Assembly: GCA_049115815.1 (NCBI GenBank)
Contig: JAGDZO010000033.1
Coordinates: 1 to 64,000 of the forward strand
DNA length: 64,000 nt
Origin: Marinoscillum sp049115815
GTDB lineage: Bacteria; Bacteroidota; Bacteroidia; Cytophagales; Cyclobacteriaceae
Reading direction: 5' to 3'
Below are positions 34,505 to 46,600 of the stretch, one piece after another. Each line of letters starts with the position of its first letter. Position 1 is the first letter of the stretch. A program made the translations under genes and the position numbers. Under the pieces are notes generated by a model, which did not search any database, was not told the origin of the DNA, and saw nothing but the letters and a program-made list of their open reading frames with translations.

Positions 34505-34540
34505 ATAAATAAAAAAAGCCACCTTTAAAAAAAGATGGCT
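34505..34540 (-). terminator. Intrinsic terminator of the giant gene (minus strand)
   Basis: Read on the minus strand, AGCCATCTTT and AAAGGTGGCT (34540 to 34517) form a 10-base stem with one G-U pair and a TTTT loop. A T-rich run follows to 34505. Confidence 0.75.
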
Positions 34541-34646
34541 CCACTATGACAGTGTCGTTTTCAGTTGGATTCTGAATCGTGATACTAAATTAGACTCAGC
34601 TTGATCCGATTACAATACCCTGTTTTGGGTAATTTTTCAGACAAAA

Positions 34647-34671
34647 TAGGGCACTCTTTCGAGTTGCCCTA
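34647..34671 (-). terminator. Second hairpin after the giant gene
   Basis: TAGGGCAACTC and GAGTGCCCTA (minus strand) pair with one bulged base, followed by TTTT. It lies 20 bases after the stop of the giant gene, so two hairpins stand in tandem before the TetR gene. Confidence 0.5.
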
Positions 34672-34691
34672 CTTTTAGATCTTATGGTCAG

Positions 34692-37600
34692 CTACTTTTT
34701 GCCTATTTTCAGCTGTTGTCTGAAGGTACCTGCCTCATCTGTAAAGACCATGAAGTACACTCCTGACTTATATTCTGACAAATCAACTTTGGTGACTTGT
34801 GGTCCCATACGATGCGCTAACGGAATCTCAAAAAGCTTGACACCTCTTACATCATGAATCTCCATTTTAAGATCATTCAGCTTACGGTACACCAAAAATT
34901 CTGCGACCATCACCTCATCGGTAGGATTAGGGAATAAGTTAATATCCTTAATGTATGGTTTCATAGTGTACAGCACCTCCTCAGCATCTACTACAATTCC
35001 ATCTTCGGTAATAGTGGCAACCAATGAGAACTGTTGGTTTTCCTTATCACCTCCCACTATAAACTCAATCTCAGAGTCAGGATCCATAGGTACCCCTGGG
35101 TATTGGATATTGAGTCTGTATTTACCCTCTTCAATATCCACGAAGTTGAATCGTCCTTCGTCATCAGACTCGACATAGGCGTAAAGCTCATACACATCCT
35201 CTTCTGGACGTCCGCTTCTTACAAATCGCCTCATCGAACAACCTGCTTTCTTCACTTTACGTCTTGCACTGACCCTTCCACTACCTTCCTCATCTTGCTC
35301 AAAGTCATCTTCAAATTCACTTTCTACAAGTCCATCAAAGTCAGCACCTGTTGGTTCTGGTTCTGGCTCTTCATAGAATACCATCTGAATATCTATCCCC
35401 TCTACCCTATTTCTAACTTCCAGTACTGTCGCATTTTCAAACAAATCTGCTTGCTCATAATAAGTCGCAATTGTATTCTCAAACACTGTACGATCAGGCT
35501 TGGTTAAGACAATGAAATCTCCAAGAACAACATTTTGGAAGGCATATTCACCGCCACCGTCCAATAGTACTGTGTCCTCCGCTACATATGGGCCTTCTGG
35601 AGTTTTACGGAAAAGTATCACTTCACCATCGGTAAGAAGGGTATTGCTTCCATCCGCGAAAGCAGTACCAAACACATCGGTACTAGCCAAAATATTACGG
35701 TTTCTACTCGTGATTGTCAATCCGGGCACGTCAGGGTGTGTGATATCCACTCTATATGTTCCCATTTTGTCAAAATCAAGATTCTCAATCTGATAAACAC
35801 GTGAGTTTGCATTTGGAATATCTACAACGTCATTGTTGAAGGCTTGGCCTGGAAGATACTTTCCAAACTTCCATTGATACTGCAACCCTGTACCGCTCAT
35901 GTTGATTCTCACAATTTTATCGTCTCCTGCAGGAGCTATTTCATTGAGAGTTACATCATACCTCCTTTGAGGAATATAGGTGATCTTGGTTCCTAGTTTC
36001 ACATTCGGAATGATATCCTTGAAGGCCAATCTGTTGTTGCTAATGTCTACAGTTTCAATCGATGGCCAGTTGGATATATTAGGGAATGATCTTAAGAAGT
36101 GATTTTTAAGATCTAAAGTCTTCAACCCACTCAAATCAGTGAAACTCAACGGCACCAAACCATCAAATATTTGACTTTGATTGCCATCACTAAGATCAGT
36201 ATCAACCACAGCTGGCAATTCAAGCGCGGTAACTCTATCTCCTTCTACTGTCACACCATCCCAATCGCTAGTCAATGTGCTAGATTCACTCCAATTTAAC
36301 GTCACAGGAAAGTCTCCTTTGTTAACTGCTTCCATGAAATCCAGCAATGCTTGCTTATCACGCTCCAAAGAAGACAACTTCAATGTGAACGGGCTTGTAG
36401 TCAAGGTCACTCCTGGATAATTGCTATTAGTGATTTCTAATAGATAGACTCCTTGGTTAGGAGTATCTGGACTATTGATAAACACTATCGCATCAGTCAC
36501 ATCTACACCAGTGCTACTCGTCAACGGGCTACCGTTGAAAGACCAGTTGTAGGTATTGAAAGAACCGCCTATCTCATAAGCTATCTCGATAGCTGAACCT
36601 ACATTCTGCAAAGTGTCCACCGGATCAAATAAAGGAGCCTGAGGATTCAATTTCAATCTTCCATCCTTAATTAACCGGTCATTAAGCTCGAAAAACCCGA
36701 AATCGATCGCATTGTTTCTTAACAATATTGAATCGGCTAAGAAGGTATTGATATCAGGCATTGCATTAAAACGATTGTTGTCCGCATTGAAGTAATAGAC
36801 ATAAGGGCCAGCGACTAAAGGAGCAATGCTTCCTGTAAACATATTGTTGCTAATATCAACATACTGCAATTCTTTCAGGTTACTCAGCTCTGACGGCAAT
36901 GGTCCGAAAAATTCGTTGTTCTGTGCTTTTAACTCTAATAAAGTAGATAGCGACCCAAGTCCTGCTGGTAGACCTTCTGTGAAATGGTTGTCATTCACAT
37001 AAAGCACCTGAAGACTGGTCATTCCTCCTAGTCCCGAAGGTAGGGCTCCTTCAAAATCATTATGATCCATTCTGAGAATTGCTAGGTTACTCAACGTACC
37101 TATCTCTGCTGGCACGAAACCAATGAATCCATTATTCTGAATCTCAAATTGTCTTAGGTTCACCAAGCCTCCAAGGGTTCTTGGTAATTCACCAAAGAAA
37201 TTATTGGAGTACAAATCCAAGTTCTGCAAGTTGACAAGTGATCCTATAGAGGCAGGAATAGTCCCATCAAGTTGATTCTCATTTAAGGACAAATTCTCCA
37301 AAGCCGTAAGATTACCAATATCACTAGGCATTGGACCAATGAGATTGTTCCCACTCAAATCCAGCACTTTCAATTCAGTAAGTGAAGTAATTGCAGCTGC
37401 GATTGTATCAGTAAGATTATTGTCATTCAAGATTAACGATACCACTCTACCATTATCATCAAAATCTACACCTTCCCAACCTAGTGGTGAGCCTACTAAC
37501 CAACCTTGCTTTCTAACCCAGTTTTCTCCTCCATTCTTAGCATACAAGGCTCTCAACGCTGTGGAATCATTGACGTTGACCGTAGGTCCAGATGCTTCAG

Positions 37601-40600
37601 GAATCTCCACCATAGAGAGCAGTTGGTTAGGAGATACGTTGAGTGCATATGTGAACTTCCCTGACGGCCAAGCTACTTCCACACTATCCACAATTCCGGC
37701 AGACCCAATTCCAAATTCAGCAGTCAGGCTATTACCAGAACTGATTCCATTCATGGTACGAACAGTCTGAGTTTGCCAAACATTATTAGATTTCACATTG
37801 ATTCGCGCCCCAATACCTGATCTATTTGATTCGATCCCTTTCAGTCTTACGCTTAACCAATTGTTCCCATTGCCATTGTTGAGATACATAAAATTATTCC
37901 CTTCAAACGCCTGGTTTGGCAGGAATAAATCAACAAACCCATCTGAATTGATATCAGCTAGAGATATATGTGAGAAGTTGCTGGTCAACGGGAAAGTTTG
38001 AGCATCCTCTTCTACCATGGTGAACTCTGCCTGACCATTGTTGTAGAAAATCCTTGCTCTACTGTCTAACATTCCTACGATATCAATCGTGCCATCATTG
38101 TTCAAATCTGCAGTACTATAACCTCTACCCACGAACATTTCAGTCACAGGTGTATTGGATGCAACTACGAAGGTTTCGGCATCTAAAAACGCAAAACTGC
38201 CGTCACCCATATTAAGATAGATACCGAAAAGTTCAGTACTTCTATCCCCAGTGATCAAATCAATATATCCGTCATTATTGAAATCTGCCCATGAAAATCC
38301 TCTACTTAGTAATGAGGTGTTGGATATCTCGTTTTCGACGTAAGTCAATCCGCCAAGACCATCATTTAAGAAAAGCATATTGGCGGCATCTCCAGTAAAG
38401 TAAATATCCTGATCACCATCATTGTCAATATCCACATTACTCACTGTCCAAATGAGAATTGGTTGCTCAGCTAAAATACCATTGTCGTTTTCTAGTCTTG
38501 AAGTAAGAGCAAAATTTCCAGCACCGTCATTGGTAAAAACTAATCCATTAGAATTGATAACATCCAGATTTCCGTCCTGATCAAGATCAACCCAGATAGC
38601 TGATTCAGAAGGAATGGAATCTGTGGCCGCAGTAATAACGCTTCCTTTCCTTTCAAAACTTTTACTACCAGTATTGCGATAAACTTGATCGCCGATATCT
38701 CTCGTAGGCACGAGAAGATCCATAAAACCATCATTGTCATAATCACCCCATGACGCTGAACGCGTAAATGCCTCCTCTGATGTGGCTATGGAACCAATGA
38801 CCTTTCTAAAAGTACCATTGCCAGTATTTTCATATAAGAAATTAGCTGATTGATCAAACGCATTGACTACATACAAGTCGTCATCACCATCACCATCAAA
38901 ATCACCCCATGAACCACCGTAACTGGTTCTTGTTATATCAGTTGTTACAATATTGTTCAAAGGCTCGAAAATGGCAGGCTTGTGAACTATGCATGATTCA
39001 TTAGATGGGTTGTTTCTAATTTCACCTCCTAAGCCTACAACTCTATAGAAATACAGCTTATTGTCAAGAGTATTGGTATCTAAGAATGAATTGATCGAGA
39101 CTGTATCGATGCTTACATACTGGGTGGAATTGGCTACCGATCTTTGAACAATATACTGAGCATCTGGATGGCTCACATCCCAAGTCACCTCGATATTCTT
39201 ACTAGAAACAAGTTTGGAAGTCAAATTGGTAGGTATACCCGGATCAAAATCCGTGATAACAGGAGCGTCACCAGTCACCCAAAATTTGGAAACGGCTTCA
39301 ACACCATTGTTATAATCGTACCACTCGGCATATAAGGTGTCATTTTCATAAGTAAAATTGACATCTCCTACTTGACCTCCAGAAGTGAAACCATAGAACA
39401 CATCGCACTTTTGAAGCAAATTGACTTGATCTTCATAAAATCCGAAAAATTGATCATACCAACCGGCAGTTACATCAGATACGCTGAATTCTGCATATCC
39501 TATTGGTGTAATACTTACTTCGGATCTTTCACCAGTTGTTCCTTCATAATTGCCGCTTGCCAGACTCGATCCTGCCCAAAGTTTACCACTTGGGAAAGTT
39601 GGCTCACAGTTTCCTGTTCCAAGTACATTGGAGTAACCTGAAACCAGATCAAAGCTGCTATAGCCTGCTTTGGCTCTATAATAATATTTACCCGGAGGTA
39701 CCTGTCGGTAATGCCATCCTTCTCTGTAGAGTGTATCGGCCAAAACGAAGTTGGAACCATCTGTGCTTCTCTCAAGAACTATGTAATCTGACAAAGGATT
39801 ACTGTGCTTAATCTCTATGTATAAATGATCTTCACCAATACTGGTATATCTATCATCTAATACAGGAGCCTCTATACCCTCACCTGTATCGCCTATCTCA
39901 ATCGCGTCAATTGCCCCTTCACGTACAGCAAAATCTACTTGTGTAACAGCGAAACTGGTTTTTGGAAAGACGATTTGCTTATCCCAATGATTGATGTAAG
40001 AACCGACATTAATCACTTGCTCTTCACCTGAGGCTCCCCTTAATGTCATTTGAAATAATGCTAAAGGTGTAGCGCCGTATAATCTCACATAATTGATAGG
40101 AATCGGTGAATCCTCATACATCAATTTTAGTGTGTCTGTATCCGGTGATAATGGATTTTCCCACCAGTTAGCAGATTGCTCCCACTCCCAACCATTTGGA
40201 GCTAGGTCAGGCATACCTATAACTGCCTGATTAGACCCTTTGGATGATTCATCCAAAGGAGAAGCTTCCATAGCAGTAGCATAGCGCTTGTCATATGGAT
40301 CAACTGATATCGACTTAGTTAAGAATTCATAGCCACCATTTTTATAACTGAAATTACCAACGCTTGCTATGTAATTAGTCTGTGCATGTTCGCCATCAAT
40401 CTCGATAACCAGCGTAGAATCACTACCTGTAAAAGTAATATAATCATATCCTGCATTACCTTCCTGGTTATACTTATTGTAACTAAACCACGTGAATTGA
40501 TCATCTGGATGCAATTTCTGAGCTGTCAAAGTAACTGTCCCTCCAATATTTGCATCTCCTGTAAATGAGATTGCGCGTGTTTCAGATTGGACGCCATGAG

Positions 40601-43600
40601 ATACATCTGCACCTACAGAGTTGCCCGAGGCGCGAATGAGATCAAATAAATCAAAACTGTTGTATTCAAAATTGACATAAAAAGCATTGACCAATGCAGT
40701 ATCTAACCCCTGAGGCAAGGCGTCAAACTTATTACGATCCAAACTTAAACCACCCCAATTGTTTTGATTAAACCAAGAAGGCACAGCACCAGAAAGGGCG
40801 TTGTTGTCAAGGTAAAATTGATTCAAGTCAGGTAACGTAAGTTCAGGTATGGAACCAGTCAGTTGATTGCCCGCTAAACCTATGAAGTTCAAAAATGGCG
40901 AATTATTCAATTCTACAGGAATGGAGCCTGTCAATTGGTTTCGTCCTAAATCGAGATGAGTTAATGATTCAATAAAAATCTCCGTAGGTATCTCTCCGGT
41001 CAACTCACCATCTGACATTTGTAAAAACTCTAATGTGGTCAAGTTAGCAATTGCTGCTCCAGGAATGGTTCCTTGAAGGCCATTCAGGGCCAATCCATAC
41101 ACTCTGCCTCCATGAGCAATGACACCCTCCCATGTTTCAACAGGGCCATTCTTCCAAGATAAAAGAACTTCTGAGGCGTTATCTATATTATCATAAAAGG
41201 AAATCAATGCAGCAGAATCCAAAGGATCAATTGAATCCACTACTTGTACATCCAAGATGCCTGTATTGAGGTGTAGTCCTCCGAGATCGGAGAGCACACT
41301 GTGATAGGCGTTTGCTTCATACTGGCCGTCTGTATCTGGGTTTGCAGCGAATCCCAAGCTAATCTCTTTACCCGAGCCTATGTAGTTTCCGTCTTTGAAC
41401 CAATCGACCACCGTCAGCGTATCAACGCCAATATTCATAGACAGACCAATCGAATCGCCAACATTGTACTGCAAGTAATTGTACTCGCCATTGGTTGGTT
41501 GTTGATTCTGGATTATGAAGAATGCTCCACTTTCTATGGCAGACTGGAATGGTAAGAAATCTGAGAACTCCAACTTATTTCCGTAGGCAAAAAAGCGCTG
41601 CACATTGGTGGCTCCTTCTAGTGCTGAGATATCATCTATAGAGTTGTTATGAAAAAACACATGCTCCAAAAACTCTGTATTAAAATCAGATGGGAATCCA
41701 CCGCTAAAGCCATTGTTCCGCAAGTTTAAGAATATCAAACTATCCCAACTGCTTAATTGAGCTGGCAGAGGTCCATTGACGTTACATTCAGGCATTTGAA
41801 AGTACTTCATCCGAGTGAAATTCCAGATGACATCTGGAATACCTGCTGAGTAATCAGCAAAGCCCAATCCCAAGGTTTCGAGATTGGTAAGGGCAGAAAA
41901 TTCACTTGGTAAGGAAGTGTATGCTAACGGACTTCCATATAGCCACAATGATCTCAAAGTGGTCAAGCTACCCACAAGCTCAAGGCCTGAGGTGAATGGT
42001 GTGCCTGAAAGGTTTAGCTCTTCCAGATTGGACAATGAAGTGATGGTACTTGGTATAGGTCCCGTCATATTGTCCATATAGGATATGTACAATTTCTTCA
42101 AATTGGGAAGTTGATCAAACACATCAGGTATGCTAGAAATATCTGTGCTACCAAATAGATTGAAGTGTTCCAGATTGGTGAGCCTATTCAGGTCATTAGG
42201 GAAGCTTCCTGAAAAAGAATTGTTTCTTAAATCAAGTAATTTGAGCCCGGTGAGGTCAAACAACTCATTCGGCACTGAGCCCCTTATTGGGTTATCACCA
42301 ATCCATAAGGTATCCAAGTTGGTCAGAAGGTTGATGGATGGTGAAATTTTCTTCAGCCCCACGTTCGCCAAATCCAAGAATGTAAGGTTGGATAATCCGT
42401 ATAATTCACCTGCAAAATTACCTATTTCAGGATTGTTCCAGAACGAGAGTCTCTTCAAAGCATCTAATTGACCGATAGTGGGTGGTACAGAACCTATCAA
42501 GTTTTTGAGTCCTAAGTCAAGCTCTGTAACTCTACCGCCTTCAATGATCACACCTTCCCACATAGCCACAGGAGCACTTAACCAGTTCTCAGAATCATTC
42601 CATTGATAACCTTGGGTAGCATGATATATATCAACCAATGCCATAGAATCTGCAGCCGCTACATCTATTTGGATCCAATAGGTCCTATTACCACTACCTA
42701 TTTCTAGATAAGTTCTAGAGTTGATTGAATCATTTGTAACTAGGCATCTATACGTACCTGCGTCACTTCTGGAAAAGTTTTCAATTACAAGATGAGAAGT
42801 ATCAGCTACTTCCAGGTATTGATCATCTAAGAACCAAGCATAGCGATTGCTAGTCCCGCCTACCTGCGCATCGATGGTCAAGTTTTGACCTACCTCCAAA
42901 ATTTCAAATGAATCAGACCCAGGATACATAGGTTCAAACCCAAACGTATGGGCTGGAGTTTGCATCAATGGTTCTAGATCATTAAAACCAAGATAATTGT
43001 TGAATAAATAGATTTCGCCAAGAAATTCCAAAGCACTCCAATCTGGCAAGCCTGTCAGCTGATTGTCATAAATATAAATACCCTCGAGATACATGAGATT
43101 GGAAAAGCTGGCTGGGATTTCGCCCGGGATTTTGTTTTGATCGATAGCCAACCTTTTCAAATTCGACCAATTCCCCAATTCTTCAGGAAGCGGCTGATCC
43201 AATAGATTTCCGGTGAGGAAAATTCCTTCAAGGTTAATGAGGTCGCCCCACTCTGCTGGTATCCCTCCTGTTAACTGATTATACTGTAAATGAATCTCCA
43301 ATAATGAAGTATCAGATGAAATCTCGATAGGCAGCAATCCACTTAGCTGATTACCTTCTAAGGAGAGATAAGTCAGACTTGGGAAGTTCCCGATCGAAGG
43401 TGAAAAGCTTGTGAAAGCGTTGTTGCTAAGATTAAGTGAATTCAGAGAGCTTGAACCATTGGTTGTTGGGAAGGTTCCTGTGAGTTGATTCGAGTACAAT
43501 TCTATGTTGCTGATCATAGGCAATTCGAAAAGCTCTCCTGCTATGTTGCCGTTCAGCAAATTATCATGCAATCTAAATTCAACCAAATCGGTCAACGAAG

Positions 43601-46600
43601 AAATTTCTGCAGGTATTCCACCAGATATTTGATTCACGCCCGCATAAAACTCTCTTATGCTTTTCATATTTCCGATCCCATCAAGCGTTCCAGATATTTG
43701 GTTATTGTAGATATCTAAAACTTCGAGAGAATCCAAGACGAAGAAGTCTGCTATGTTATTGGTTATCTGATTGTTCCAAAGTCGAATTTCTCGCAATGAT
43801 CTATTCGAAGACAAATCAGGTAAAGATGATATACTATTGCCGTAAGCATATAGATTATACAGGCCTGTTAAAAGGCTAATTTCTGCGGGTAATGTTGTGA
43901 AATTATTGAAACCGATATTTAGCGTCTGCAACATCGAGAGATTTGATATCCCAGATGAAATCGAACCGATAGAATTACTGTCTACATTTAGTTCTGTCAA
44001 ATAACTCAATCCGTAAACTACCGATGGGATCTCATTTAGCTGATTACCGGCCAGGTTGATTAGTTGCAAAGAAAATTCTGATTCACCCAATGATACCGAG
44101 GAAAATGCAAATTCAGTCAACTGATTGCCTGATAAATCCAGATTAAACAATGAGGACATATCCAGTATATCACTTGGTAAAGTTGTCAATTGATTACCCC
44201 ATGCATAAATCTGACCTACTTTATCAAGGTTGCCCATGCCTTCTGGGAATGAAGTAATTGCATTACCTCCGATAGTTAAAAATCCTAACTCGCTAAGTGT
44301 TGTTAGCTCAACAGGCACATCTCCAGAAAGATTGTGATTGTCCAAGTAAAGTGCGTTTACTCTTCCACTACCATCAAAATCAATATTGGGCCAAGAAGAA
44401 GGAGGATTTACGTCCAACCAATTGTCTACCAAATCACCTCCAAGTGCACTTCTTAAGGCAATTAGTGCATCGTAATCATTCAAATTGATATCTGCACCAT
44501 TCCCTTCAATCAACTCGAGATCATCAATCAAATAGGTAAAAGCAGCACTTCCATCTCCCGAAATGCCGTTTTCGAAAATCAAGATTACTTTATGATACCC
44601 TTGCGTTTCATCAACTCCGATAAAATTGAATGACAATTCCTCCCATTCATTGGCTACAGTAGTAAATAACTCTCTCTCGTAAAAGATATCAGGATCATTG
44701 CTGTTCTCTACTTTAAGTAGTACTCCTGTTCCAACAGCAGGTGCAAACACTTTAAGTTTGAAAACTTTATTGGTTGAGAAATCTATAGAATCAGCCAGAT
44801 TAATGATTGATCCAGCCCAAATATCACCCACACCTTTTATTACCTGACCTACTTTGCCAGAGGTATTAATTCCATTTACCTGAGGGTTGTCAATGATGGA
44901 CAACATAGCACCACTAAAATCCTCAAAATCCAAAGAGTCAGGCGACATTTCAAAATCGAATGGCAAGGTAGAAACAGCTCCAGGCGGAGCAATAAAACCA
45001 GCTAATACAACATCATCTAGATAATAAGTAGAATTCGGACCTCCATCGCCTAATGTATCAGGATTGAATTGAAAGATTACACGGTCATAATCATAGTTGG
45101 TGTCAATTCCTGAGAAATCAAATGTCAACTCTTCCCATTGATTGGCTAAAGTAGTTGACTGCTGAACCTCATAGTACGGACTATTGCCAAATCTATCTTC
45201 CAACCTTAAAATGATAGGCGTGTTTGCAAACGGCACTCTTACCTTGGCTTTAAATATGTTATTGGTAGTCAAGTCCATAGGACTTGCAAGGTTTATCAAA
45301 GAACCACCCCAAGTCTCTGAAGCAGGCTCCTTAATTATCTCCGCTACTTCTATCGAAGTATTGATGCCCGAAGGATCGGGATTACTAACAACAGAAATAA
45401 AAGCACCTTCAAAATAATCAATATCATCAAAGGAAGGATTGGTTTCAAAATCAAATGGCAAAGTAGAAACGGGCACATATGGCTGATTAAAGCCGCTGAG
45501 CGCTAGATCATCAAAATAATATGTGAAGGCAGAAGAACTATCACCCTCAATACCCAGATCAAATATAAAGACTACTCGATCATAGCCGTTACCTGTATCG
45601 ATACCCGAAAAATCGAATGTCAATTCCTCCCAATCATTAGCAATGTTGGTAGATACTTCCTGAGAGAAGTTAATGTTTGGATCAGCAATATTTTCAACCT
45701 TGAGCAATACTGAAGTACCAATAGCAGGTGTATATACCTTCATGGTAAATACATTATTAGAAACAAAATCGAGTGGTGACTGAAGGTTTACGAAACTTCC
45801 TCCAAATTCTGTCCCTGGGCCTTTGATCATTTGGCCTACTGAGTCAGAAAGGTTAATGCCCATTGGCGCTGGGTTCGCTTGTATAGTTAGATGACCTCCT
45901 TCAAAATCCAAGAAATCATTTTTACTAGGATTTCCTTCAAAGTCAAACGGTAAAACAGACATTGGGGCAACTACAGGATTCAATGTGTAAAACATGATGT
46001 TATCCAAAAAGATGGTGGGAGCATCTCCTGCACCTGCATCATCAAATTTGATCTGAATGACATCCGAAAGGTCTACTCCTGTAAAATCTGCAAGAGGTAT
46101 ATCATATGCTTCCCATTGATCAGGTACGATGGTCAAACTTACGCTTGTCTCAACTGTATTCCCGCTTATCAAATAAACATCAACTGATGTGGCATTGGCT
46201 GTCCACATATCCAAATGCATGGTTTCCATACCGGTCAAATCAAGAGACTGACCAAAGTCTATTCCTTGATAATTAAGGCTCTCGAGTTTTGAAACGCTAT
46301 TACCTCCAATATCGACCAATGATTGAATGGTTGCCTGACCCCAATTCGGATTGAGATCGACAGCCGGCGGGTTATCATAAATGTCATTAAACACAGATAT
46401 GACGTTATTTGGGTCTTCAATAACATTGTCAGGTGCTGTAAGTGGCTCAGTGGCCGAACTTGAACCTCCTGCCAGCTGGGAAGTAAATGACCAATCTGCA
46501 TACCATGGCGTAGAGGCTGGTGCGAATGCACCAGCATAGTCAGTTACCTCATAAAAGGAATCTCCGGTATTTAAAAAACCGAAAGTGTAAGTATTGGAAG

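Noticed and set aside
35034..35507. 157-codon plus-strand frame inside the giant gene
   Set aside because: Shadow of the minus-strand gene, whose domains (Cna-like, T9SS signal) are clear at this place.
38540..38960. Calcium-binding DxDGDGDDD motifs as an enzyme active site
   Set aside because: They are the calcium loops of FG-GAP/VCBS propeller blades and structural, not catalytic.
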